Assembly: GCA_900771955.1 (NCBI GenBank)
Contig: CAAGPW010000197.1
Span: 1 to 7,420, forward strand
Length of the DNA: 7,420 bases
Direction of reading: 5' to 3'
Source: Lachnospiraceae bacterium
GTDB taxonomy: Bacteria; Bacillota; Clostridia; Lachnospirales; Lachnospiraceae
Each line of letters begins with the position of its first letter. Positions within the stretch are counted from its first letter, which is position 1. Under the pieces are notes generated by a model. The model saw nothing but the letters and a program-made list of their open reading frames with translations. It ran no database searches and was not told the origin of the DNA. Shown in pieces: positions 1 through 6,233 of the stretch. A program made the translations under genes and the position numbers.

Positions 1-4
1 CGCA

Positions 5-47
5 GCGCGCGGAGACGAAGTTATAGCTACGCTATCCGCTTGCGCGC
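5..47. repeat. GC-rich imperfect hairpin, possibly a REP-like intergenic element
   Basis: Outer arms GCGCGC (5-10) and GCGCGC (42-47) pair fully. Inside them AAGT (18-21) pairs with GCTT (38-41, one G-T), and ATAGC (23-27) pairs with GCTAT (31-35) around a TAC loop. The stretch is far more GC-rich than the DNA after it. It lies at the window edge, so it may be the end of a longer element. Its identity as a dispersed repeat is only a guess from its look. Confidence 0.4.
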
Positions 48-48
48 G

Positions 49-69
49 AAAGTGTGCGAAGCACACTTT
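49..69. terminator. Perfect 9-bp hairpin with GAA loop, possible terminator of an upstream gene
   Basis: AAAGTGTGC (49-57) and GCACACTTT (61-69) are perfectly complementary around GAA. On the plus strand a moderately T-rich stretch follows (67-77, TTTGTTCTTCT), so it could end transcription of a gene left of the window. The T tract is broken by G and C, so this is tentative. It could instead be part of a palindromic element with the hairpins on either side. Confidence 0.4.
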
Positions 70-70
70 G

Positions 71-89
71 TTCTTCTAATATAGAAGAA
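71..89. repeat. Perfect 8-bp inverted repeat with ATA loop
   Basis: TTCTTCTA (71-78) and TAGAAGAA (82-89) are perfect complements around ATA. It begins two bases after the previous hairpin ends and has the same 3-nt loop size. It has no T tract after it. It could be a binding site for a dimeric regulator or part of a multi-hairpin element. Confidence 0.4.
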
Positions 90-111
90 ATTCAATTGTT
101 TTTTGGGTATT

Positions 112-123
112 TTTACCGGTAAA
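112..123. promoter_or_regulatory. Candidate operator palindrome TTTACCGGTAAA
   Basis: This is a perfect 12-bp palindrome centred on CCGG, about 170 bp before the first permease start and 20 bp before the TTGACA hexamer. A central CG flanked by A/T arms is the general form of LacI-family operators, which often control sugar importers. It does not fit the catabolite-repression (cre) consensus well. Its position just upstream of the -35 would suit either an activator site or a looping repressor. Function is inferred from symmetry and place only. Confidence 0.35.
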
Positions 124-129
124 TACAGG

Positions 130-187
130 AATACCAGAAAAATTTGACATTAAATACCATAAAAAAGAGATATTCACCCATAAAAAA
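130..187 (+). promoter_or_regulatory. Three tandem A-tract boxes, candidate response-regulator sites
   Basis: Box 1 is AATACCAGAAAAAT (130-143) and box 2 is AATACCATAAAAAA (153-166); they match at 12 of 14 positions. Box 3 repeats CCATAAAAAA exactly at 178-187. Start-to-start distances are 23 bp and 21 bp, close to two helical turns, as expected for same-face direct repeats of AraC-type regulators. The regulator encoded at 4631-6172 has an AraC-type DNA-binding domain, so it is the natural candidate. The region is A-rich, so chance similarity is a real alternative. Confidence 0.4.
144..174 (+). promoter_or_regulatory. Candidate weak sigma-A promoter for the importer operon
   Basis: TTGACA (144-149) is a perfect -35 hexamer. 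The best -10 is GATATT (169-174), which matches TATAAT at 4 of 6 with a 19-bp spacer, longer than ideal. A poor -10 would fit a promoter that needs an activator. The -35 lies between boxes 1 and 2 and the -10 between boxes 2 and 3, so promoter and boxes cannot easily all be what they appear. A start further down is possible (TTTACA 204-209 as -35, but no good -10 follows it). Confidence 0.35.
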
Positions 188-292
188 TTAGAAAAATCTA
201 AAATTTACAAGATGTCAACTGGAATTTTCACGGTATGAGACAAAAGCCTCCGGTGTTAGAATTTAGACAGTTCAAAAAGGAGGTCGAGAAAT

Positions 293-1231
293 ATGGATAA
301 CGTAGCACTGAAAAACCAGAGAAAGAAAAAGAAAAACTGGGAAGGAAAAAAATTATTCCTGCTCATACTTCCGTTTCTGATTTTAAGTTTCCTGTTCTCT
401 TATTTCCCATTGCACGGGTGGGTTTACGCATTATATGATTACCGTGCACCGTTAAAATTATCACAATGTGAATTTGTAGGCCTGAAGTGGTTTAGGACCT
501 TATTCAGCAATAAAACGCAGGTCGCACAGCTTATTCAGGTAATGAAAAACACATTTGCAATGAGTCTTCTCGGAATTGCAACTTCATTTTTGCCGGTGCT
601 GTTTGCAGTATTCTTAAATGAGATCAAATGCAAATGGTTCAAAAACCTGGTACAGACATTCACGACACTGCCAAACTTCATCAGCTGGACGCTTGTATAT
701 TCTGTAGCATTCTGCCTGTTCTCCAGCAGCGGTATGTTAAACACCGTATTACAGAATATCGGACTGATATCCGAACCACTTAAGATCCTGGACAGTGGAA
801 ATCATGTATGGCTGTTAATGCTTCTGTGGAATACATGGAAAGGCCTTGGATGGGGTGCGATCATGTATCTGGCAGCGATCGCCGGAATCGATCAGGAGCT
901 TTACGATGCAGCAAAGGTAGACGGAGCCGGAAGATGGCAGCTCATCAAGAACATCACGATCCCGTCCCTGATGCCTACCTATTTTGTTATGTTGATGCTT
1001 TCCGTAGCAAACTTCTTAAACAATGGTATGGATCAGTATTACGTATTCCAGAACTCTTTCAATAAACAGACCATTCAGGTACTTGACCTGTATGTATACA
1101 ACATTGGTATGACGGGCAGAAGCCTTTCTCTGGCAACCGCGATCGGTATCTTAAAGAGTGCGGTCAGCGTAACGCTTCTTGCAATCGTAAACTTCGTATC
1201 AAAGAAAACCCGTGGCGCGAGCATTATATAG
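293..1231 (+). CDS. CUT1-type sugar ABC transporter permease, LplB-like
   Basis: This is one of two membrane subunits of a carbohydrate importer of the CUT1 group. The 312-residue protein has a short basic cytoplasmic N-terminus (KNQRKKKK) and about six membrane segments, the first near residues 20-40. The loop that docks to the ATPase is visible at 204-224: YDAAKVDGAG followed by a conserved stretch ending in Pro224, close to the EAA..DGA consensus. Length and layout match LplB/YtcP-partner permeases, which usually pair with large LplA-type binding lipoproteins, as here. The start is set by AAGGAGGT at 277-284, 8 nt before ATG. It is the first gene of the operon; the second permease begins 15 nt after its stop. 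The ligand cannot be deduced from the permease. Confidence 0.93.
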   Translation: MDNVALKNQRKKKKNWEGKKLFLLILPFLILSFLFSYFPLHGWVYALYDYRAPLKLSQCEFVGLKWFRTLFSNKTQVAQLIQVMKNTFAMSLLGIATSFLPVLFAVFLNEIKCKWFKNLVQTFTTLPNFISWTLVYSVAFCLFSSSGMLNTVLQNIGLISEPLKILDSGNHVWLLMLLWNTWKGLGWGAIMYLAAIAGIDQELYDAAKVDGAGRWQLIKNITIPSLMPTYFVMLMLSVANFLNNGMDQYYVFQNSFNKQTIQVLDLYVYNIGMTGRSLSLATAIGILKSAVSVTLLAIVNFVSKKTRGASII

Positions 1232-1246
1232 AAAGGAGTATACATT

Positions 1247-2167
1247 ATGGATATGCCAGTCAGCAAAAAGAGAAAACATATGAGCGGAAAGGACCGTGCA
1301 TTCAGTATTGTAAACTATACCGTATTTGCACTGCTTACGATAATCTGTGTGTACCCTTTCTACTATCTGATCATCAATTCGATCAGTGCAAACGATTTAA
1401 GTGCGAACGGATTTGTAAATTTCCTGCCGCATAAGATACATTTTCAGAACTATATGGATGTATTTAAACTGAGTGGACTTGGAACAGCAACACTGGTTTC
1501 TGTTGCAAGAACCGTGATCGGAACCGCATGTACCGTTATGGCATCTGCATATCTGGGCTACATGTTTACACAGCAGAAAATGTGGCACAGAAAGCTGTGG
1601 TATCGTCTGATCGTGATCACGATGTATTTCAATGCAGGTCTGATCCCGATGTTCATGACCATGAAAACCTTACATCTGACAAATACATTCTGGGTATATA
1701 TCATCCCGGCAATCGTACAGCCGTTTAACATCATCATGGTAAAGACTTATGTGGAATCCATTCCGCAGTCCTTAGAGGAAGCGGCTGAGATGGACGGTGC
1801 GGGTACACTGGTCCGGTTCTTTAAGATCATCTTACCGACCTGTAAACCGATTCTTGCGACCATCGCGATCTGGGCAGCGGTCGGACAGTGGAACTCTTTC
1901 CAGGATACCTTGATCTACATTACAGACCAGAAATTATATTCACTGCAGTACCTGTTATATACATATCTGAATCAGGCAAGCTCACTTGCAACTCTGGTAA
2001 AACAGAGCGGAAGCGTTGCAGCGGTCGCAAACCTTGCAACACAGCAGACACCGACTTCGATCCGTATGACGATCTCCGTTATCGTAGTTCTGCCGATCCT
2101 GTTCATTTACCCGATGTTCCAGAAATATTTCGTAAAAGGTATTATGATCGGATCTGTAAAAGGATAA
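1247..2167 (+). CDS. CUT1-type sugar ABC transporter permease, YtcP/MalG-like
   Basis: This is the second membrane subunit of the importer and should form a heterodimer with the product of the gene before it. The 306-residue protein has a basic N-terminus (KKRKHMSGKDR) and about six membrane segments, the first near 20-44. The ATPase-docking loop is at 177-197, with EEAAEMDGAG and a closing Pro197, a near-consensus match. The C-terminus (FVKGIMIGSVKG) is typical of YtcP-type permeases, where the chain ends just after the last segment. AAAGGAG at 1232-1238 lies 8 nt before ATG 1247; a second in-frame ATG at codon 3 is less well spaced. The 15-nt gap from the first permease indicates co-transcription. 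No ATPase gene follows, which is usual for this subgroup. Confidence 0.93.
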   Translation: MDMPVSKKRKHMSGKDRAFSIVNYTVFALLTIICVYPFYYLIINSISANDLSANGFVNFLPHKIHFQNYMDVFKLSGLGTATLVSVARTVIGTACTVMASAYLGYMFTQQKMWHRKLWYRLIVITMYFNAGLIPMFMTMKTLHLTNTFWVYIIPAIVQPFNIIMVKTYVESIPQSLEEAAEMDGAGTLVRFFKIILPTCKPILATIAIWAAVGQWNSFQDTLIYITDQKLYSLQYLLYTYLNQASSLATLVKQSGSVAAVANLATQQTPTSIRMTISVIVVLPILFIYPMFQKYFVKGIMIGSVKG

Positions 2168-2204
2168 GAAGAAGTTGCAGCTTCTTATAAATAAATTATA
2201 TAAT
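2165..2204 (+). promoter_or_regulatory. Intercistronic hairpin and possible internal promoter before the binding-protein gene
   Basis: TAAGAAG (2165-2171) pairs with CTTCTTA (2181-2187) over the stop codon of the second permease; a shifted AAGAAG/CTTCTT fold (2169-2174/2181-2186) competes with it. A/T-rich DNA with a perfect TATAAT (2199-2204) follows. A TTGCAG (2175-2180) 18 bp upstream is only a poor -35. The hairpin could protect the 3' part of the message, or the TATAAT could raise binding-protein expression above that of the permeases, a common need in ABC importers. Both are inferences. Confidence 0.3.
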
Positions 2205-2222
2205 ATTGAATTAGTAAAGGTT

Positions 2223-2228
2223 AGGAGG
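2223..2228 (+). promoter_or_regulatory. Ribosome binding site that fixes the lipoprotein start
   Basis: AGGAGG lies 6 nt before ATG 2235. An in-frame ATG at 2175 would add 20 residues, but that extension has no ribosome site and would bury the signal peptide behind a hydrophilic leader. The 2235 start gives a normal lipoprotein signal. Confidence 0.85.
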
Positions 2229-2234
2229 ATTACT

Positions 2235-4019
2235 ATGAAAAATGCAATGAAAAAAAGAGCCATAGGGGCGGTTCTTACAACTGCAATGCTTGCGACGTCG
2301 ATTGTCGGCTGCGGCAGCAGTTCAACTTCCACCGGAACAAGTGGTACGGAGACCGGTGATTCCACGAACTCAAAATATCCGGAAACACTGACGATCGATG
2401 TGTTCGACAGCCAGGCAAACTTCCAGGGAATCCAGACCGGCTGGTTTGCAAAACTGGTAAAGGATAAGTTCAACATGGAACTTAATATCATCGCTCCGAA
2501 CGTAGCAGGCGGTGGAGATACCTTATACCAGACACGTTCCGCAAATGGAAATCTGGGTGATCTGATTATCACAAACGCAGACAAGAGCCGTTTGAAGGAT
2601 ATGGTTTCAGCAGGACTTGTATTAGACATGACCGATTATATCGGCGATTGCGAGAACCTGAATAAATATATGGAAGCAATTGAAACGACCAGTGCACTTG
2701 CAGGTGAGGACGGAATCTGGGCAGTACCGAGTGAGATCTCAAATCAGTCTCCGACGGACCCGTGTGAAGCATCTGACCCGACCAATGCACCGTCTGTCCG
2801 CTGGGATCTGTACGGACAGGTAGGATATCCGCAGATGTCCACACTGGAGGATATGCTCCCGGTTCTGCAGCAGATGCAGGATGCAGCAGGAAAGAGTGAT
2901 TCCGGAAAAGATGTTTACGCATTTTCACTGTTTAAAGACTGGGATGGTGACGTCATGCAGAATGCCGGAGCGTTATGCGCACTTTATGGTTATCAGCCGT
3001 CCGGTTTCGCTATGGAAAAAGTAGATGGCTCTGATGTACAGAGTGTCATCGACAGCGACGGAATCTATGTAAGAAGCTTAAAGTTCCTGTTTAATGCAAA
3101 TCAGATGGGTCTGGTAGATCCGGAATCCACCACACAGGATTTTGATACTTTACAGACCAAGTTCAAAGATGGCGGCGTATTATATTCACTCTGGCCGTGG
3201 CTTGGCGCTGGTGTATATAACACAACAGAGCATACATCAGAAGGCAAGGGCTTTGCAACTGCAACTGTTGATGATATGAAGTGTCTCTCCATCGGTTCTC
3301 AGCCGTATGGTAAAGTAGCTGCAACGATCATGGTAGGAAGCCAGGCAAAAGATCCGCAGAGACTTGTAGACTTCATCGACTGGTTATATTCACCGGAAGG
3401 AATCGAAGCATCCTGCCCGGAAACCGGTGGTACATGTGGACCGGAAGGACTTACCTGGGAAATGAAAGACGGTCAGCCGACATTTACCGATTTTGGTGTA
3501 AAAGCATTTGTTGACATTGAATCTGATCTTGCTGTTCCGGATGAATGGGGCGGCGGAACCTGGAAAGACGGAATCTCTGCACTGAACTTCAAGACCAGAG
3601 GTATCGTAGATACAAACGAAGATACAGGAATGTGCTACAACTATCAGCGTTGGGAAGATTATCTTTCCAGAACAGCAACCAAGCTGTCCGAAGACTGGTC
3701 TGCACATAACAACAATGCAGAGACAGCAATTGATTATTTAAAGGATACCGATCATTTACTGGTATGCCCGGGAACAAACTATTCTACACCTGAGTACTCC
3801 ACAGATATCAGCACGATCAAAGAGCAGTGCAAACAGACGATCGTAGAATACTCCTGGAAGATGGTATTCGCAAATGATGAGGATGAATTCAACAGCCTCT
3901 TAAAAGAAATGCAGGATACCGCAGAAGGACTTGGATATGATGATGTACTTGCAGTAGATGAGCAGAATTGCCAGGATCATTTTGCAGCAATTGATGAGGC
4001 AATGGCTCAGGCAAACTAA
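2235..4019 (+). CDS. Extracellular solute-binding lipoprotein of sugar ABC importer, LplA-like
   Basis: This is the ligand-binding subunit, anchored on the outer face of the membrane, that feeds the two permeases encoded before it. The 594-residue protein opens with a lipoprotein signal: Lys/Arg within residues 1-8, a hydrophobic core, and the lipobox IVGC with Cys26 as the lipidated residue. A Ser/Thr/Gly-rich linker follows (about 27-45). The rest is the mature domain, large compared with MalE-type proteins (about 400 residues) but normal for the LplA-like group. Recognisable stretches are the ligand-gated pattern around GDLIITNADKSRLKDM and the segment DFIDWLYSPEGIE, which is typical of these proteins. 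The mature chain carries about ten cysteines, more than usual. Tryptophan-rich parts (SLWPWLG, DEWGGGTWKDG) may stack on sugar rings. The substrate is unknown; a plant or host oligosaccharide is a guess from the family. Confidence 0.9.
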   Translation: MKNAMKKRAIGAVLTTAMLATSIVGCGSSSTSTGTSGTETGDSTNSKYPETLTIDVFDSQANFQGIQTGWFAKLVKDKFNMELNIIAPNVAGGGDTLYQTRSANGNLGDLIITNADKSRLKDMVSAGLVLDMTDYIGDCENLNKYMEAIETTSALAGEDGIWAVPSEISNQSPTDPCEASDPTNAPSVRWDLYGQVGYPQMSTLEDMLPVLQQMQDAAGKSDSGKDVYAFSLFKDWDGDVMQNAGALCALYGYQPSGFAMEKVDGSDVQSVIDSDGIYVRSLKFLFNANQMGLVDPESTTQDFDTLQTKFKDGGVLYSLWPWLGAGVYNTTEHTSEGKGFATATVDDMKCLSIGSQPYGKVAATIMVGSQAKDPQRLVDFIDWLYSPEGIEASCPETGGTCGPEGLTWEMKDGQPTFTDFGVKAFVDIESDLAVPDEWGGGTWKDGISALNFKTRGIVDTNEDTGMCYNYQRWEDYLSRTATKLSEDWSAHNNNAETAIDYLKDTDHLLVCPGTNYSTPEYSTDISTIKEQCKQTIVEYSWKMVFANDEDEFNSLLKEMQDTAEGLGYDDVLAVDEQNCQDHFAAIDEAMAQAN

Positions 4020-4046
4020 ATAAAACCGTAATATGAAAATATGAGT

Positions 4047-4091
4047 GGAAAGCACCGGGTGGAGACATCCGGTGTTTTCTTTGTATTTTTC
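4047..4091 (+). terminator. Strong rho-independent terminator of the importer operon
   Basis: AAAGCACCGGGTG (4049-4061) pairs with CATCCGGTGTTTT (4066-4078) in 13 consecutive pairs, two of them G-T, around a GAGA tetraloop of the stable GNRA class. G4048-C4079 and G4047-T4080 can extend the stem. A T-rich tail runs to 4091. It begins 27 nt after the binding-protein stop and clearly ends the operon. Confidence 0.9.
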
Positions 4092-4599
4092 CAATATGTA
4101 CCCTATATCATAGTAAGTTTATTTGCCGGAACATTTGTAGATCGTCACAGTAAGAAGAAAATCATGCTGGCATCAGACAGTATAGCAGCATTTTGTTCTC
4201 TTGGGATATTGCTGCTAAATACCGGAAATGACACAGACAGAAGAGGTGTTTTCCGGTTGCGTGGAAGGATTTTCTTATTTAAAGAGTAATGGGGGATTTG
4301 CTCATGGGCGTTGGCAGAAATGTAATATTCTGGTCAATAGCCGGCGTGATGGCGAGTCTGCCGATTCCTTTTGTGATTGCAGGACAGCGCCTGGTTTTGT
4401 ATGAGAAAGTTCCGGAGCAGATACAGGGAAGAGTCTTTGCCGTCAGAAATGCCATTCAGTTTAGCACGATTCCGCTTGGGATTTTACTGGGTGGTTTTCT
4501 GGCAGATTATGTATTTGAGCCGTTTATGCGAAAGGAAAATGGTATCACAGCTGTTTTGCATACTTTAGTTGGGACAGGAAGCGGAAGGAGAACTGCCGT
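4083..4599 (+). pseudogene. Decayed MFS exporter gene, three homologous islands in three frames
   Basis: This is the remnant of a major facilitator superfamily exporter of the drug-efflux type (about 400-430 residues when whole). Island 1 (about 4083-4216) reads QYVPYIIVSLFAG and then DRHSKKK, the conserved loop 2-3 motif. Island 2 (4219-4290, next frame) reads TQTEEVFSGCVEGFSYLKSN, matching the central cytoplasmic loop. Island 3 (4289-4599, third frame) reads GDLLMGVGRNVIFW, then PEQIQGRVFAVRNAIQFSTI and LGGFLADYVFEPF, the late helices. About 170 codons remain. The first and last helices and the stretches between islands (roughly helices 3-6 and 7-8) are missing. No ribosome site or usable start exists. 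It sits between the importer terminator and the convergent regulator gene, so no transcription is apparent. The family assignment is from remembered motifs. Confidence 0.78.
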
Positions 4600-4633
4600 T
4601 AAACGGAAAAGAAGTAAAGCTCCTTTCCGTTTA
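4600..4633 (-). terminator. Hairpin covering the response-regulator stop codon, possible terminator
   Basis: TAAACGGAAA (4600-4609) and TTTCCGTTTA (4624-4633) pair perfectly over 10 bp, with a 14-nt loop that can add two pairs (4611-4612 with 4621-4622). The minus-strand stop codon TAA (4633-4631) lies inside the stem. No T tract follows on either strand, so it is not a standard intrinsic terminator. It may protect the 3' end or form a barrier between the convergent units. Homology of the MFS remnant stops at its left arm. Confidence 0.35.
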
Positions 4634-6172
4634 GCGGCGGCGGTACTCCGCCGGACTCATATTCATACGTTTCTTAAATTTCTGATGGAAATAGTCCACG
4701 TTTTTGTAGCCGACTTTGGCTGAGATCTCGTAGACTTTCATATCTGTATGCTCGAGCAGATCAATGGCGTTGTTGATCCGTACCTGATCCAGGTAGGAAT
4801 TGAATGTAATGCCCATTTTCTGGGAAAACAGCTTGCCGAGGTAGGAACTGTTGTAACCAAAAAGCGGTGCAATGGTTTCCAGCTTGAGCGGCAGCGCGTA
4901 ATTGTGCTCGATGTAATCTATAATGTCATCAAAAATACTCTCACTGGAATTGCTTCCGATGGCGCGCATGATCATATCAAACTGTTCCGTAAAATACAGT
5001 AAAATTTCATAGAGATAATACTTGTTCTCGATCAATTCCAGGATCGCCGCGTTATGCGCAAAAGGAATGTCTGCGTCACTGTAGGTATGCATGATCGCCT
5101 GTTTGATCTGCAGAAAAATATCCGCAAGGAAATATTTGATATTTGAGGTGTCATCTCCACTGGTATAGAGGTCGTTCCGTAAATTGGTCAGAATCTCGGA
5201 AATCCTTCTGTGATTGCAGGTCTTGATGTAATTGACCAGCATATTACTGTAGGAAAGTGACATGTCCTCATTTAAAATAGAGTGATAGGAGGACAGCTCC
5301 GGCAGCACTTCGTAGGAAAGAACATGCTGGTTTTCCTCGCAGAAAAAACGGCGCTCCATCAGCTTGCAGCAGGCATCGTAGGAAGAATGGATCATGGAAA
5401 GCGAAGACACCGTCGGACCATAGGTAAGAAAAATGGTGTCGAGCGGGGAGCCTTTCTGAGTTCCGGTCTCATAATGATGCAGACATGTCTGAAAACGTTC
5501 CAGTGCAAAATTTCCCTTTAACAGAATAACATCGTGGTTGTCGATCATCATGTGCTCGAAGGAATTATTATCCTGATTGGTCACGCGCAGGATGTCTGCA
5601 AAGCTGTAGGAACGAAAATACGGTGTGTATCCCTCATAAATGACGACCTGATAGATCGGAGAGGAGAGACCGAGTTCCACATAGTTGATGGACGGATTGA
5701 ATTCGTTTCCGCTCAGAAGATCATGCAGTACCGTGGTTTTTGCCTTGCGCAGGTACTGGCTCAGGGAATTTTCACGGACTTTGTCATTTTCAATCTTTTC
5801 CCGCACTGCGCTGACTGCTTTTTCCAGTTCATCCTCATCGATCGGCTTGGTCAGATAGAAAGAGGCACCATAATGCAGAGCGGTCTGTGCATATTTGAAA
5901 TCCGAATATCCGGAAAGGATGATAAAGGCACCGTCAAAGCCCTCCGCACGTACTTTTTCCATCAGCTCCGTTCCATACATGCCAGGCATACGGATATCAA
6001 GAAGTACAAGACCGGGCTGGTATTTATGTATCATTTCGATGGCATCTTTTCCGTTGCCGGCTTCTGCACAGATGCAAAAACCGAGTGCATTCCAGTCAAT
6101 TACATATTTTAACCCCTCACGGACGATCTGTTCATCATCCACGATCAATACATTGATAAGTTCGTTTTCCAT
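4631..6172 (-). CDS. Two-component response regulator, YesN type with AraC DNA-binding domain
   Basis: This is a cytoplasmic transcription regulator of the YesN kind, the usual partner of YesM-type kinases beside sugar importers. In its 513 residues, a receiver domain fills about 6-125: acidic pair D12/D13, phospho-acceptor D59 in LLDIRMPG, S87 and K109-P110 of the switch region, so all key residues are present. A middle region of about 280 residues has no recognised domain, as is common in the family. The C-terminal AraC domain (about 411-513) has two helix-turn-helix units, near 431-454 (IAPLFGYNSSYLGKLF) and 480-510 (ISAKVGYKNVDYFHQKF), ending in MSPAEYRRR. It lies 61 nt after the kinase gene on the same strand. 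It is expected to activate the importer operon, possibly through the boxes at 130-187; that link is inferred. Confidence 0.93.
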   Translation of the reverse strand: MENELINVLIVDDEQIVREGLKYVIDWNALGFCICAEAGNGKDAIEMIHKYQPGLVLLDIRMPGMYGTELMEKVRAEGFDGAFIILSGYSDFKYAQTALHYGASFYLTKPIDEDELEKAVSAVREKIENDKVRENSLSQYLRKAKTTVLHDLLSGNEFNPSINYVELGLSSPIYQVVIYEGYTPYFRSYSFADILRVTNQDNNSFEHMMIDNHDVILLKGNFALERFQTCLHHYETGTQKGSPLDTIFLTYGPTVSSLSMIHSSYDACCKLMERRFFCEENQHVLSYEVLPELSSYHSILNEDMSLSYSNMLVNYIKTCNHRRISEILTNLRNDLYTSGDDTSNIKYFLADIFLQIKQAIMHTYSDADIPFAHNAAILELIENKYYLYEILLYFTEQFDMIMRAIGSNSSESIFDDIIDYIEHNYALPLKLETIAPLFGYNSSYLGKLFSQKMGITFNSYLDQVRINNAIDLLEHTDMKVYEISAKVGYKNVDYFHQKFKKRMNMSPAEYRRR

Positions 6173-6177
6173 AGTTT

Positions 6178-6181
6178 CTCC
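6178..6181 (-). promoter_or_regulatory. Ribosome binding site of the response-regulator gene
   Basis: On the minus strand GGAG lies 5 nt before ATG 6172, weaker and shorter than the AGGAGG sites of the importer genes. The kinase-regulator gap (6173-6233) is very A/T-rich and holds no clear terminator or promoter, so the two genes are probably co-transcribed. Confidence 0.6.
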
Positions 6182-6233
6182 ATTTCCATAGTTCTCTTAT
6201 ATAAAAATAAATAAAATCAAAATTCCGGTGCGG

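Noticed and set aside
249..257. CCGGTGTT in the leader, identical to 8 bases of the terminator arm at 4069-4076
   Set aside because: It is short, has no pairing partner nearby, and is expected by chance.
2175..2234. 20-residue N-terminal extension of the binding lipoprotein
   Set aside because: It has no ribosome site and would displace a good lipoprotein signal; the AGGAGG at 2223-2228 supports the 2235 start.
1982..2629. Long minus-strand open frame (215 codons) across the permease end and lipoprotein start
   Set aside because: It is antisense to two well-supported genes, has no ribosome site, and its translation resembles no known family.
4041..4289. Small 82-codon plus-strand protein starting in the terminator stem
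   Set aside because: The first codons are the terminator hairpin itself, there is no ribosome site, and only the middle part is MFS-like; it belongs to the pseudogene.
4638..4653. 6-bp GC-rich hairpin CGGCGG/CCGCCG near the end of the regulator gene
   Set aside because: It lies within the conserved PAEYRR codons and is explained by Arg and Pro codon use.
4289..4723. 144-codon plus-strand protein after the first MFS piece
   Set aside because: Only the part up to about 4599 is MFS-like; the rest reads antisense through the hairpin and the end of the regulator gene, so it is not an intact gene.
5534..6112. Plus-strand open frame of 192 codons antisense to the response regulator
   Set aside because: The opposite strand encodes an intact receiver domain with all catalytic residues; the plus-strand frame is a by-product of its codon pattern.
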